A stretch of DNA of 64,000 nt from Sphingobium cyanobacteriorum (GTDB taxonomy: Bacteria; Pseudomonadota; Alphaproteobacteria; Sphingomonadales; Sphingomonadaceae), in contig NZ_JAUQOM010000002.1 of the NCBI RefSeq assembly GCF_030580935.1, positions 434,001 through 498,000 on the forward strand, given 5' to 3'. A model generated the notes under the pieces. It did not search any database, had not been told where the DNA came from, and worked only from the letters and a program-made list of their open reading frames with translations. Made by a program: the position numbers and the translations under genes. The stretch's first letter is position 1. Each line of letters begins with the position of its first letter. This document shows positions 52,178 through 61,746 of this stretch, in pieces.

Positions 52178-53731
52178 ATGCCTTTGGGGTCAGCGGGTTT
52201 GTTTCACGAAAGCCAGTTCGGATCGCAGCAGGGGCGCGCCTCTGTCTCCCTTTGGCTCGCCGATTCGCTCACCCGCACCCCGGCCGCGCCGCCGCCGCAG
52301 GACTGGCGCAGCCGCCTGCGCGAATGGGCGGACGAGGTGGAACTGGTCCCCGACCTTGGCCAGCGCATCGGCAGCCTCACCTGGTTCCGTGGCCTTGCGA
52401 CCTGCTTTGGCCTGTGCGCCACGGCCCTCTATCTCTCGCCAGGATTCCAGCCGGTCCCCGGCCTGCCCGGCGCCCACCTGACCGACGCGCATTATGACGA
52501 AGTGCGCAGCCAGATGATCACTCCGCTGGCGCTGGGCGCGGATAGCGGCCGGCACATGGGGTCGACCGATGCGGTCCAGCCGCTGCGCGAAACACCCGAA
52601 CGGCCGCAGATAGACCTCAGCGCCCAGGTCGGCAGCAGCGACAGCCTGCCCCGCGCCCTGGCGCGCGCGGGCGTCAGCGGCGGCGATGTCGCCACCGTCA
52701 TGGCGATGGTGGGGACGGACATTGCCGATGGCGTGAAGCCTGGCACCCGGCTCGACATCCTGCTCGGCCGCCGCGCCAGCCGCGACCGGCCGCGTCCGCT
52801 CGACCGGCTCGCCTTCCGCGCCCGGCTCGACCTCAATGTCGAACTGAGCCGCGCCGGCGGTGTGCTGTCGATCAATCGTATCCCGATCCGCGTCGACAAT
52901 ACGCCGCTGCGTATCCAGGGCGTGGTGGGCGACAGCATCTACCGCTCCGCCCGCGCGGCCGGCGCCCCGCCCAAGGCGGTGCAGGCATTCCTGCGCGTGA
53001 TCGCGGGACAGGTGGATCTGGGCGGCATCGCGGCGGGCGACCGCTATGACATCGTCACCGAATATCGCCGCGCCGAAACCGGCGATGTGGAGGTGGGCGA
53101 CCTGTTCTATGCGGGGCTGAAGCGCGCGCGCGGCAAATCCGTCGACATGCTCAAATGGACCCGCGACGGCCGCACCGAATGGTTCGAGGCATCGGGCGTG
53201 GGCGAACGGCGCGGCGTCCTGTCCTCGCCGGTGGCGGGGCGCATGACCTCCAGCTTCGGGATGCGCCGCCATCCGATCCTGGGTTACACGCGGATGCATG
53301 CGGGCATCGATTTCGCCGCCCGCTATGGTTCCCCCATCTATGCCGTCACCGACGGCGTGGTCGCCTATGCCGGGCGGCATGGCGGCCATGGCAATTATGT
53401 CCGCATCGCGCATGGCGGCGGCCTCGCCACCGGCTATGCCCATATGAGCCACATCGCCGCCGCGCCGGGCCAGCGGGTGCGGCGCGGCCAGGTGATCGGC
53501 TATGTCGGTTCCACCGGCCTGTCGACCGGCCCGCACCTGCACTATGAACTCTATCGCAATGGCCAGGTGGTCAATCCGCTGTCGGTGAAGTTCACCACCA
53601 CGGCGCAACTGGCCGGCAGCGAACTCGCCGCCTTCCGCGCGCGACTGGCGCACTATCAGGGGCTGCGCGTGGGCTTGCACGAAAGTTTCGCGCAGAAATC
53701 CGGCGCCGCGCCGGTGGCGGCGGGCAAATAA
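52178..53731 (+). CDS. M23 family metallopeptidase
   Basis: About 517 residues. One membrane helix near 77-95 (FRGLATCFGLCATALYLSPGF), a middle domain of the OapA/LysM-like kind (SDSLPRALARAGVSGGDVATVMAM, GVVGDSIYRSARAAGAP), then a LytM domain with HAGIDFAA (HxxxD) and HLHYEL (HxH), the zinc ligands. It cuts peptidoglycan crosslinks or activates amidases. ATG 52178 is the first in-frame ATG after the divergent helicase; TTG 52199 is an alternative. Confidence 0.9.
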   Translation: MPLGSAGLFHESQFGSQQGRASVSLWLADSLTRTPAAPPPQDWRSRLREWADEVELVPDLGQRIGSLTWFRGLATCFGLCATALYLSPGFQPVPGLPGAHLTDAHYDEVRSQMITPLALGADSGRHMGSTDAVQPLRETPERPQIDLSAQVGSSDSLPRALARAGVSGGDVATVMAMVGTDIADGVKPGTRLDILLGRRASRDRPRPLDRLAFRARLDLNVELSRAGGVLSINRIPIRVDNTPLRIQGVVGDSIYRSARAAGAPPKAVQAFLRVIAGQVDLGGIAAGDRYDIVTEYRRAETGDVEVGDLFYAGLKRARGKSVDMLKWTRDGRTEWFEASGVGERRGVLSSPVAGRMTSSFGMRRHPILGYTRMHAGIDFAARYGSPIYAVTDGVVAYAGRHGGHGNYVRIAHGGGLATGYAHMSHIAAAPGQRVRRGQVIGYVGSTGLSTGPHLHYELYRNGQVVNPLSVKFTTTAQLAGSELAAFRARLAHYQGLRVGLHESFAQKSGAAPVAAGK

Positions 53732-53771
53732 GGCGCTTCCCGCGCACCATCCGCTCCGCTAACGCACGGCG

Positions 53772-54554
53772 ATGACTGGTTCCGTTACCGCCATCCTGCT
53801 CGCCGGCGCGCGCCCCATTCCCGATCCGCTGGCGCAGGCCGCCGGTGTCGCGGTCAAGCCGCTGGTGCCGGTCGGCGGTGAACCGATGATCAACCGCCCC
53901 GCGCGCGCCCTGCTGGATCATCCCGCGATCGGGCAGGTCATCATCCTCACCCAGCGGCCCGACCTGTTCGCCGCCGGTCCAGCCAGCGCCTGGCTCGCCA
54001 CCCACCCGCGCATCCGGTTCGAGAGGGGCGGGCAGGGGATCGCCTCGTCCCTTTTGGCGCTGCTGGAACGGGGCGACCTGCCGTTCCCGATCCTGCTGAC
54101 CACCGCCGACCATGTGCTGCTCGACCGCGCCATGCTCGACCAGTTCGTGGCGCAGGCGACCGGCGCGGATATCGCCGTCGCCATGGTGGAGCGCGCCACC
54201 CTGCTGGCGCGCTATCCCGATTCGCGCCGCACCTGGCTCAAATTCCGCGACGGCTGGTGGTCGGGCGCAAACATCTTCTGGTTCGGCAGCACAAAGGCCC
54301 GACCTGTCATCGCGCTGTGGCAGGAGGTCGAACAGGACCGCAAGAAAGGCTGGAAAATCCTCGCCGCCTTCGGCCCCTTGGCCCTGCTGGGCGCGCTGCT
54401 GCGCATCCTGACGCTGCGCGGCGGCATTGCCCGCATCGGCCGCAAATTCGGCCTGACCGCCCGGCTGGTGGCGATGGTCAGCCCCGAAGCCTGCATCGAC
54501 GCCGACAAGCCGGACGATGTGACCCTGATCGAATCGATTTTGCGGGGACGATAA
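53772..54554 (+). CDS. Nucleotidyltransferase family protein (MobA-like)
   Basis: 260 residues. VTAILLAGARPIPDPLAQAAGVAVKPLVPVGGEPMI is a GT-A type NTP-transferase N-terminus in which the LxGGxG-like loop binds the nucleotide and Lys contacts phosphate; LLTTADHVLLD holds the metal-binding Asp. Substrate cannot be named. It converges on rnhA with a hairpin between. Confidence 0.82.
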   Translation: MTGSVTAILLAGARPIPDPLAQAAGVAVKPLVPVGGEPMINRPARALLDHPAIGQVIILTQRPDLFAAGPASAWLATHPRIRFERGGQGIASSLLALLERGDLPFPILLTTADHVLLDRAMLDQFVAQATGADIAVAMVERATLLARYPDSRRTWLKFRDGWWSGANIFWFGSTKARPVIALWQEVEQDRKKGWKILAAFGPLALLGALLRILTLRGGIARIGRKFGLTARLVAMVSPEACIDADKPDDVTLIESILRGR

Positions 54555-54561
54555 AGGCGAT

Positions 54562-54585
54562 GTGTTCCCGCGCAGGCGGGAACAC
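54562..54585. terminator. Hairpin between convergent genes
   Basis: GTGTTCCCGC / GCGGGAACAC with a four-base loop, placed between the nucleotidyltransferase gene and rnhA. No T-run; a REP-like element used as a transcription end is likely. Confidence 0.65.
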
Positions 54586-54591
54586 GCAGCG

Positions 54592-55038
54592 CTATGGCCG
54601 AAAACGTTCCGCCGCCGCGCAGGCCAGCGCGTCCGCGCGCTCATTTTCCGGGTGGCCGGCATGGCCCTTGACCCATTGCCACGTCACCTGATGTGGGGCG
54701 GCGGCCTTCACCAGCGCCTGCCATATTTCGACATTCTTGACCGGCTTGTTGTCGGCGGTGCGCCAGCCCTTTTTCTGCCAGCCGAAAATCCATTTGGTGA
54801 TGCCGTCCATCACATATTTGCTGTCGGTATGCAGCGTCACCCGGCACGGTTTCTTGAGGCTGTTCAAGGCTTCGACCGCCGCCATCATTTCCATGCGGTT
54901 GTTGGTGGTCTGCGCCTCGCCGCCGGAAATTTCCTTCTCCGTCTCGCCAAAGCGCAGCACCGCGCCCCAGCCGCCGGGCCCCGGATTGCCCTTGCACGCG
55001 CCGTCGGTGAAGATGTCGACCTGGGGCAGATCGGTCAT
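54592..55038 (-). CDS. rnhA: Ribonuclease HI
   Basis: 148 residues. [23 protein letters not shown] has the first catalytic Asp (Asp12), [15 protein letters not shown] the Glu, [12 protein letters not shown] the second Asp, and ENERADALA the last Asp. It removes RNA from RNA-DNA hybrids. It overlaps thrB by ATGA at 55035-55038, so the two are coupled. Confidence 0.97.
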   Translation of the reverse strand: MTDLPQVDIFTDGACKGNPGPGGWGAVLRFGETEKEISGGEAQTTNNRMEMMAAVEALNSLKKPCRVTLHTDSKYVMDGITKWIFGWQKKGWRTADNKPVKNVEIWQALVKAAAPHQVTWQWVKGHAGHPENERADALACAAAERFRP

Positions 55039-56012
55039 GCGCCCAGCAACTCCGCCGCGTCGACGCTGGCATAGAAATCCAGCCGCCGCAGATAGGCGAG
55101 CGGGTCTTTGCGCGTCACCAGCGCATCGGCCGGCGTGTTGATCCAGTCATAGGCGCGCGTCAGCAGGAACCGCAACGCCGCGCCCCGGCACAATATCGGG
55201 AAGGCGGCGCGTTCGGCATCGCTCAACCCATGCGCCTGGGCATAGCCCGCGCCGATCGCCGCGCCGCGCGCGCCATGCCAGGTCGCGCCGTCATTGCTGA
55301 AGCACCAGGCGCTGTGGGTGACGGCCAGGTCATAGGCGCGAATGTCGGTGCAACTGAAATAGAAATCGATCAGGCCCGTCACCGCGTCTCCCAGCATCAG
55401 CACATTGTCGGGGAACAGGTCGGCATGGATCACGCTGCGCGGCAGGTCGGCGGGCCAGTGCGCGTCCAGAAACGCCAGTTCCCGCGCCACCCGTGCGCCC
55501 AAGCCGGGGTCGATCCGGTCGAAATCCGCGCCGCACTTGGCCGCCAATGCGTGCCAGCCGGCAATGTCGAGGGCGTTGCGCCGCTCGCCCGCAAAGCCCT
55601 GCGCCGCCTTGTGCAATTCGCCCAGCGCCATGCCCGCCGCGCGCGCCTGTCCCGGTGTCGGTTCGGTAACGGAAATGCCGGTCAGAAATTCGATCAGGCA
55701 CGCCGGGCGGCCCGACAATTGCTGAAGCCGCTTGCCCTCCCGATCGGCGATGAAGCGCGGGACCAGGCACCCGCGCGCGCCCAGATGGTCGAGCAGGTCC
55801 ATGAAGAAGGGCAAATCGGCCTCATCCACCCGCTTTTCATACAGCGTCAGGATGTAGCGATGGCCCTTGCCGTCCGCGCCGGTGGTTTCCAGCAGGTAAT
55901 TGCTGTTCTCCACCCCTTCGGCAATGCCCTTGGCCGACACCAGCCGGCCGGCGTCGTAACGGGTCAGGAAGGCGTCGATCTCTTCGGCAGGAACATGGGT
56001 ATAGACGGCCAT
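55035..56012 (-). CDS. thrB: Homoserine kinase (ThrB type II)
   Basis: 325 residues. [22 protein letters not shown] opens, then the aminoglycoside phosphotransferase-like fold: [28 protein letters not shown] with catalytic Asp, and [20 protein letters not shown]. This type of homoserine kinase is common in alphaproteobacteria and feeds threonine synthesis. It stands between ispH and rnhA, the conserved order. Confidence 0.93.
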   Translation of the reverse strand: MAVYTHVPAEEIDAFLTRYDAGRLVSAKGIAEGVENSNYLLETTGADGKGHRYILTLYEKRVDEADLPFFMDLLDHLGARGCLVPRFIADREGKRLQQLSGRPACLIEFLTGISVTEPTPGQARAAGMALGELHKAAQGFAGERRNALDIAGWHALAAKCGADFDRIDPGLGARVARELAFLDAHWPADLPRSVIHADLFPDNVLMLGDAVTGLIDFYFSCTDIRAYDLAVTHSAWCFSNDGATWHGARGAAIGAGYAQAHGLSDAERAAFPILCRGAALRFLLTRAYDWINTPADALVTRKDPLAYLRRLDFYASVDAAELLGA

Positions 56013-56039
56013 TTTTCACACTGTCTTTACATTGAGGAT

Positions 56040-56069
56040 CGTCATTGCTTCGCTACGCGCGCAATGACG
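56040..56069. repeat. REP-like hairpin between ispH and thrB
   Basis: CGTCATTGC (56040-56048) pairs with GCAATGACG (56061-56069) across a 12-base loop. A repeat of this type is common in the gaps between operon genes and may stabilise the upstream message. Confidence 0.7.
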
Positions 56070-56093
56070 GATGATCTCACGCGAGCCAAGACG

Positions 56094-57053
56094 TTACGCT
56101 GTTTCCAGCCCGCGCGGCAGTTTGAAGGCGATGCTCTCGCGCGCCGTTTCCACCTGCTTTTCTTCGACCGCGAAATGCTGGCCGATCCGGTCGACCACTT
56201 CGCGCACCAATATTTCCGGGGCGGAAGCACCCGCCGTCAGGCCCAGTGTCCGCACATTGGCCAGCCAGTCGAAATCGATCTCGCTGGCGCGCTGGATCAG
56301 CCGCGCGGGCGTGCCTTCGCGCTCCGCCACCTCGACCAGCCGCAGCGAATTGGAACTGTTGGGCGCGCCGATCACATAGAGCGCGTCGCATTGCGCCGCG
56401 ATCGCCTTCACCGCCGTCTGGCGGTTCGACGTGGCGTAACAGATATCCTCCCCCTTGGGCGCGACGATGGTGGGGAAACGGCGCTCCAGCGTGGCGACGA
56501 TCGCGGCGGTATCGTCCACCGACAGCGTCGTCTGGGTCAGGAAGGCCAGATTGTCGGCATCGGCCGGTACGAAAGCCTCTGCATCCTCGACCGTCTCGAT
56601 CAGGCTCATCGCGCCATCGGGCACCTGACCGAACGTGCCGATCACTTCGGGGTGGCCCTTATGCCCGATGAACAGGATGTGGCGGCCGACCTCGACCTGC
56701 CGTTCGGCCTGGCGATGGACCTTGCTCACCAGCGGGCAGGTGGCGTCCAGATAGGACAGGCCGCGCGCTTCCGCCTTGGCCGGCACCGCCTTGGGCACGC
56801 CATGGGCGGAAAACACCACCGGCACGCCATCGGGCACCTGGTCCAGGCTTTCCACGAAGATCGCGCCCTTGGCCTTCAATCCGTCGACCACATATTTGTT
56901 GTGGACGATTTCATGGCGGACATAGACGGGCGCGCCATATTTCTCGATCGCCTTTTCGACGATGACGATGGCGCGATCCACCCCGGCGCAAAAACCGCGC
57001 GGGGCGGCGATCAACAGGGTCATCGGCGGCAGGGCGGCGGAGGTGTCGGTCAT
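56094..57053 (-). CDS. ispH: 4-hydroxy-3-methylbut-2-enyl diphosphate reductase
   Basis: 319 residues from ATG 57053. The three iron-sulfur cysteines are visible: [23 protein letters not shown] and [24 protein letters not shown] and SAHGVP carry the conserved His residues, and the Glu/Asn-rich [16 protein letters not shown] follows. It makes IPP and DMAPP in the last step of the MEP isoprenoid route. The upstream open frame to 57932 is not conserved. Confidence 0.96.
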   Translation of the reverse strand: MTDTSAALPPMTLLIAAPRGFCAGVDRAIVIVEKAIEKYGAPVYVRHEIVHNKYVVDGLKAKGAIFVESLDQVPDGVPVVFSAHGVPKAVPAKAEARGLSYLDATCPLVSKVHRQAERQVEVGRHILFIGHKGHPEVIGTFGQVPDGAMSLIETVEDAEAFVPADADNLAFLTQTTLSVDDTAAIVATLERRFPTIVAPKGEDICYATSNRQTAVKAIAAQCDALYVIGAPNSSNSLRLVEVAEREGTPARLIQRASEIDFDWLANVRTLGLTAGASAPEILVREVVDRIGQHFAVEEKQVETARESIAFKLPRGLETA

Positions 57054-57194
57054 GTTCCGCCGCTTAGGCGAATGTCGCCCGCGATGAAAGGGCCAAGGCG
57101 AAAGCCGTGTCCTTGCGGTTGCGCCGGACGTGGGGGATGGATAAGGAAGCGCAGAGCCTCTGGTCCTGTGGGCTTTGCGAAGGATTATCTGCTG

Positions 57195-57833
57195 GTGAAA
57201 CCCTCTACTATCGCCCTGACCGCCATGCTGGCTTTGGCTTTGGCCGGGTGTTCGCGCCGGGGCGAGATCGACGCGACAGGCGGCATCGTCGCCGTGCGCT
57301 CGGCCTGCCCGTCGGCGGCGATCCCGGCTCAGACCGGGGATATCACCCTGTTCGACCCGCCCGGCCGCACGGACGCCGGCGCGATCGATCTGGTCGCCAA
57401 CATCACCGATCTGCGCTCGACCTGCACCGATGGCGCGCAATATTATACCGAAGCGACCTTCACCGTGAATGCGCGCCGCACCAATGCCGGTGCCGCGCGG
57501 CAGGTGACATTGCCCTATTTCTCGGTCGTGGTGCGCGGCGGGGACTCCGTCGTCGCCAAGCGGGTGGGCCAGGTGACGCTCAACTTCGCGGCGGGCGACT
57601 ATCGCGCCAGCGCGCAGGCCAAGGCCGGCTCCTATGTCGACAGGGCGGCGGCCTCGCTGCCCGCCGACATTCAGGCGAAGATCACGCAGAAGCGCAAGGC
57701 CGGCGACGCCGACGCCGCGATCGATCCCTTCGCCCAGCCCGATGTCAAGGCGGCGTTGCAGCGAACCAGTTTCGAACTGCTCGTGGGTTTCAACCTGACC
57801 CAGGACCAGCTCCGATATAATGCGACCCGTTAA
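57195..57833 (+). CDS. Lipoprotein of unknown function
   Basis: 212 residues from GTG 57195 (GAAGGA 10 bases upstream; ATG 57225 is the alternative). Lipobox LAGC. The mature protein has two Cys (SACP, STCTD) and a beta-rich pattern ([28 protein letters not shown] ... [19 protein letters not shown]). No named family recognised; close relatives are expected in sphingomonads. Divergent from ispH and followed by a repeat. Confidence 0.8.
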   Translation: MKPSTIALTAMLALALAGCSRRGEIDATGGIVAVRSACPSAAIPAQTGDITLFDPPGRTDAGAIDLVANITDLRSTCTDGAQYYTEATFTVNARRTNAGAARQVTLPYFSVVVRGGDSVVAKRVGQVTLNFAAGDYRASAQAKAGSYVDRAAASLPADIQAKITQKRKAGDADAAIDPFAQPDVKAALQRTSFELLVGFNLTQDQLRYNATR

Positions 57834-57858
57834 GGGCAAGTTCGACCCACTCACATTG

Positions 57859-58033
57859 CCGTTCGTGCTGAGTAGGGGCTGAGCTTGTCGAAGTTGAGCG
57901 GGACGGATCATCCCCGGACGATCCTGAACCATCCGGGGGATGGCTCACCTGCTCAAGTATCGAAGCATGGGACTGTAACAGGCCCTTCGATACGCCACTT
58001 CGACTTCGCTCGGTGGTTCCTCAGGGCGAACGG
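57859..58033. repeat. Long inverted extragenic repeat upstream of argS
   Basis: CCGTTCGTGCTGA (57859-57871) pairs with TCAGGGCGAACGG (58021-58033) with two mismatches. Between them are GAGCTTGTCGAAG, the ATCCCC...GGGGAT hairpin and a CCTTCGATACGCCACTTCGA segment. This is a repeat type widespread in sphingomonad intergenic DNA. It separates the lipoprotein gene from argS. Confidence 0.8.
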
Positions 58034-58052
58034 GACAGACAGGAATTTCCGC

Positions 58053-59780
58053 GTGTCCCTTTACACCCGTTTCACCGCCCATCTCGACGCCGTGCTCGAC
58101 GCGCTGGAGGGTGATGGCGTGCTGCCTGCCGGCCTCAACCGCAAGCCGGTGACGGTCGAGCCGCCGCGCGATCCCAGCCATGGCGACCTTGCCACCAACG
58201 CCGCGATGGTGCTGGCCAAGCCTGCCGGCACCAACCCGCGCGCGCTGGCGGAAGCGATCGTGACCCGGTTGCAGGCGCTCGATGAGGTCGAGAGCGCGGC
58301 CATCGCCGGTCCCGGCTTCATCAACCTGACGCTCACCGATCCGACCTGGCGCGCGGAACTGGCCGCAATTCATGCCGACGCCGATGATTATGGCCGGTCC
58401 GACATCGGGCAGGGCGTGACCGTCAATGTCGAATATGTCTCCGCCAACCCGACCGGCCCGATGCATATGGGCCATTGCCGGGGCGCGGTGGTGGGCGACG
58501 CGCTCGCCACCTTGCTGGAATATGCCGGGCACAAGGTCACGCGCGAATATTATATCAATGACGCGGGCGGTCAGGTCGACGTGCTCGCCCGCTCCGTGCA
58601 TCTGCGTTACGCGCAAGCGCTGGGCAAAGATGTGGGCGCGATCCCCGAAGGCCTCTACCCCGGCGATTATCTGGTCCCGGTGGGGCAGGCGCTGGCCGCC
58701 GAATATGGCGATCGGTTCGTCGGCGCGCCCGAAGCGGACTGGCTCGTCACCTTCCGCACATTCGCCGTGGCCAGGATGATGGACATGATCCGCGACGACC
58801 TCGCGCTGCTCGGCATCCATCACGACATTTTCTCGTCGGAGGCGGAATTGCAGGCGGCGGGCAAGCCGGACGAGGCCGAAGCCTGGCTGCGTGCCCATGA
58901 CCTCGTCTATGACGGCGTGCTCGAAGCGCCCAAGGGCGAACTGCCCGACGACTGGGAGCCGGTCGAACTGCCCTTGTTCCGCTCCACCCGGTTCGGCGAC
59001 GATCAGGATCGGCCGATCAGGAAGTCGAACGGCTCCTGGACCTATTTCGGCGCCGACATGGCCTATCATTACCAGAAGGCGCAATCGGCCGACCAGTTGA
59101 TCGACATCTGGGGCGCCGACCATGCCGGTACGGTCAAGCGCATCCAGGCCGCCGTCGCCGCCCTGACGGAAGGGCGCGCGCGCTTCGACGTGAAGCTCAT
59201 CCAGATGGTCCGCCTGCTGCGCGATGGCGAGCCGGTGAAAATGTCCAAGCGGGCGGGCAATTTCGTCACGCTCGCCGATGTGGTCAGGGAAGTGGGCAAG
59301 GATGTCGTCCGCTTCACCATGCTGACGCGCAAGGCCGACGCGCAGATGGACTTCGACTTCGCCAAGGTGGTGGAAGCGTCGAAGGACAATCCGGTTTTCT
59401 ACGTGCAATATGCGCATGCGCGCATTGCCTCGCTTGGACGGCGGGCGGAAGAGGCCGGGATTGTCCTGCCCGCGCCCGACCTGTCCCTTCTTGGGACGGC
59501 CGAACTCGCCATGGTCAAGCTGGCCGCGCAATTTCCGCGCGTGGTGGAAGGATCGGCACAGGCGCGTGAACCACACCGGATCGCTTTCTATCTCAATGAC
59601 TTGGCCTCCGCTTTCCATGGCTGGTGGAATATGGGCAATGACGATCCGCGCGCGCGCGTCATCCTGGCCGACGATCCGGCGCTCACCGCCACCCGGCTTT
59701 TCCTGGCGCAGGGAATAGGGCAGATTATCCGCAACGGGCTGACGCTGATGGGCGTCGTCGCCCTGACGGAAATGCAGTGA
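58053..59780 (+). CDS. argS: Arginyl-tRNA synthetase
   Basis: 575 residues from GTG 58053, with AGGAA 8 bases upstream; an in-frame start inside the repeat (57885) was rejected. Class I motifs: VSANPTGPMHMGHCRGAVVGD (HxGH) and the KMSKRAG signature near residue 396. Also FDVKLIQMVRLLRDGEPV and a C-terminal anticodon-binding helical bundle (EPHRIAFYLNDLASAFHGWWN). Charges tRNA-Arg. Confidence 0.97.
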   Translation: MSLYTRFTAHLDAVLDALEGDGVLPAGLNRKPVTVEPPRDPSHGDLATNAAMVLAKPAGTNPRALAEAIVTRLQALDEVESAAIAGPGFINLTLTDPTWRAELAAIHADADDYGRSDIGQGVTVNVEYVSANPTGPMHMGHCRGAVVGDALATLLEYAGHKVTREYYINDAGGQVDVLARSVHLRYAQALGKDVGAIPEGLYPGDYLVPVGQALAAEYGDRFVGAPEADWLVTFRTFAVARMMDMIRDDLALLGIHHDIFSSEAELQAAGKPDEAEAWLRAHDLVYDGVLEAPKGELPDDWEPVELPLFRSTRFGDDQDRPIRKSNGSWTYFGADMAYHYQKAQSADQLIDIWGADHAGTVKRIQAAVAALTEGRARFDVKLIQMVRLLRDGEPVKMSKRAGNFVTLADVVREVGKDVVRFTMLTRKADAQMDFDFAKVVEASKDNPVFYVQYAHARIASLGRRAEEAGIVLPAPDLSLLGTAELAMVKLAAQFPRVVEGSAQAREPHRIAFYLNDLASAFHGWWNMGNDDPRARVILADDPALTATRLFLAQGIGQIIRNGLTLMGVVALTEMQ

Positions 59781-59791
59781 GGCGCTGAACC

Positions 59792-60514
59792 ATGACTGAT
59801 TATGCGCGCGGACGACTGGACCTGGATGATGAGGATCGTCTGCCCTGGCTCGAACCGGCCGTGGATGACGAAGGGGATGAGGGCATCTCGCCGCTCCGCC
59901 TGCTCGGCCTCATCCTGCTCGGCCTCGCGCTGATCGGTGCGGTGGTCGCGGGCGTCTGGTGGATGCAGAACCGCAATGGCGGCGGTGGCGCGGGTGAGGG
60001 GCAACTCATCGCCGCGCCGGCCGACAATTACAAGATCGCGGCGAACGAGGCCGACGCCAAGAAGTTCGACGGCGAAGGCGACGCCAGCTTCGCCGCGAGC
60101 GAAGGCGTGCTGCGCGACGGCCGCATCGATCCCAGCCGCGTGCCCGAAACGCCGATCGCCAAGAGCGCGCCCGCGCCCACCGGCACGAAACCGGCATCGC
60201 CCGCCAGACCGGCGCAAAGCGTCACCGCGCATGTCGCCGATGAAACCCGCGCCAGCCCCGTCGCCACGGCGCGGGCGGCCGGCGGCGGCGGCCTGATCCA
60301 GCTTGGCGCCTATGGCAGCGCGTCGGGGGCGAAGGACGCCTGGACCAAGCTGTCCAAGCGCTTTGCCTATCTCGCCCCGCTCGCCATGTCGGTCGAGCCG
60401 GCCGAAGTCGGCGGCGGCACCGTCTATCGCCTGCGCGCCGGCGCCGGGGGGCAGGCGAGCATGATCTGCGGCAAGCTCAAGGTCGCGGGCGAAAGCTGCC
60501 TGGTGGTGAACTGA
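59792..60514 (+). CDS. SPOR domain-containing membrane protein
   Basis: 240 residues. A cytosolic N-terminus, one membrane helix near 33-53 (LLGLILLGLALIGAVVAGVWW), a Pro/Ala-rich periplasmic linker and a C-terminal SPOR domain (GLIQLGAYGSASGAKDAWTKLSKRFAYLAPLAMSVEPAEVGGGTVYRLRAG). SPOR domains bind denuded septal glycan, so a role in cell division is likely. It begins 11 bases after argS and precedes nagZ. Confidence 0.92.
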   Translation: MTDYARGRLDLDDEDRLPWLEPAVDDEGDEGISPLRLLGLILLGLALIGAVVAGVWWMQNRNGGGGAGEGQLIAAPADNYKIAANEADAKKFDGEGDASFAASEGVLRDGRIDPSRVPETPIAKSAPAPTGTKPASPARPAQSVTAHVADETRASPVATARAAGGGGLIQLGAYGSASGAKDAWTKLSKRFAYLAPLAMSVEPAEVGGGTVYRLRAGAGGQASMICGKLKVAGESCLVVN

Positions 60515-60590
60515 CGGCGACGATCCAGCGGGGCAGGCAGGCGTCTCTTCTCCTTCGACATTTGCCTTCTGCCCCGCTACCATCGCCGCC

Positions 60591-61604
60591 ATGAAACCCG
60601 TCATCTTCGGTCTTTCCGGCGCCACCCTGACCGCCGACGAGCGCGCCTTCCTCGTCGATGCGCAGCCGGCCGGCTATATCCTGTTCAGGCGCAACATCGT
60701 CGACCGGGCGCAACTGCGCGCGCTGACCGACGATCTGCGCGGCCTGCACGGCCGCGACGACCTGCTCATCATGATCGACCAGGAAGGGGGGCGCGTCGCG
60801 CGGATGCAGCCGCCGGTCTGGCCTGCCTTCCCGCCCGGCGCGGTGTTCGACCGTCTCTACGACATCGCCCCGTCCAGCGCGATCGCGGCGGCGCGCGCCA
60901 ATGCCCACGCCATCGCGCTGACCCTGGCGGAGGTCGGCATCACCGTCGATGCGCTGCCCTTGCTCGACGTGCGGCAGGACGGGGCGAGCGACATCATGGG
61001 CGACCGCACGCTGGGCGCCGACCCGATGCGCGTCGCCGCGCTGGGCCGCGCGATGCTGGAGGGGCTGGCCGATGGCGGCGTGGTCGGCATCGTCAAGCAT
61101 ATGCCCGGCCATGGCCGCGCGCTGGTCGACAGCCATCTGGAACTGCCGGTGGTGAACGCCAATCTGAACGCGCTCGAAACCGATCTCGCGCCCTTCCGCA
61201 CCCTGCGCAGCGCGCCGATCGGCATGACCGCCCATGTCGTCTATAGCGAATGGGATGCCGACCGCCCGGCCAGCCTGTCACCCACGATCATCGATGAAAT
61301 CATCCGCGGGTCGATCGGCTTTACCGGCCTGCTGATGTCCGACGATCTGGATATGAAGGCGCTGAACGGCAGCATCCCGGACCTTGCCGCCGGGGTGGTC
61401 GCGGCGGGGTGCGACCTGGCGCTCAACTGCTGGGGGCGGATGGACGACATGGTCGGCATCGCCAACCAGTTGCCGGAAATTACGGATGCCGGCCGCGCCC
61501 GGCTTGACCGCGCCATGGCCTCCGTCCCGCGCGGGACGGACCAGCCCGCGCTGAATGACCTGCTCGCCACCCGCGACTCCCTGCTGGGACTGGTCCCGGC
61601 TTGA
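60591..61604 (+). CDS. nagZ: Beta-N-acetylhexosaminidase NagZ
   Basis: 337 residues, GH3 family. MIDQEGGRVARM and GIVKHMPGHGRALVDSHLELPVV contain the KH(F/M)PGHG motif with the catalytic His, and LLMSDDLDMKALNG the Asp nucleophile. It removes GlcNAc from anhydromuropeptides in cell-wall recycling. Separated from scpA by a repeat. Confidence 0.95.
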   Translation: MKPVIFGLSGATLTADERAFLVDAQPAGYILFRRNIVDRAQLRALTDDLRGLHGRDDLLIMIDQEGGRVARMQPPVWPAFPPGAVFDRLYDIAPSSAIAAARANAHAIALTLAEVGITVDALPLLDVRQDGASDIMGDRTLGADPMRVAALGRAMLEGLADGGVVGIVKHMPGHGRALVDSHLELPVVNANLNALETDLAPFRTLRSAPIGMTAHVVYSEWDADRPASLSPTIIDEIIRGSIGFTGLLMSDDLDMKALNGSIPDLAAGVVAAGCDLALNCWGRMDDMVGIANQLPEITDAGRARLDRAMASVPRGTDQPALNDLLATRDSLLGLVPA

Positions 61605-61622
61605 AGGTGCAGGTTGAAAATT

Positions 61623-61715
61623 CCTCCCCTGGAAGGGGAGGTGGCTGGCCGCAGGCCAGATGGAGGGGTATCGCCTCAACGATAGCGCGATACCCCTCCG
61701 CCACCGCCTGTGGCG
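61623..61715. repeat. Multi-hairpin extragenic element between nagZ and scpA
   Basis: Successive stems: CCTCCCC/GGGGAGG (61623-61641), TGGCC/GGCCA (61646-61658), a perfect 12-base GGAGGGGTATCG/CGATACCCCTCC (61662-61699) and CGCCAC/GTGGCG (61699-61715). This pattern is common in sphingomonad and other alphaproteobacterial gaps. Confidence 0.78.
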
Positions 61716-61746
61716 GCTGCGCCCGCGCGATGAGGGAGGCTTGACC

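Noticed and set aside
57885..58052. Longer argS start
   Set aside because: The extension lies inside an extragenic repeat and is not argS-like; GTG 58053 has a ribosome site and the conserved N-terminus.
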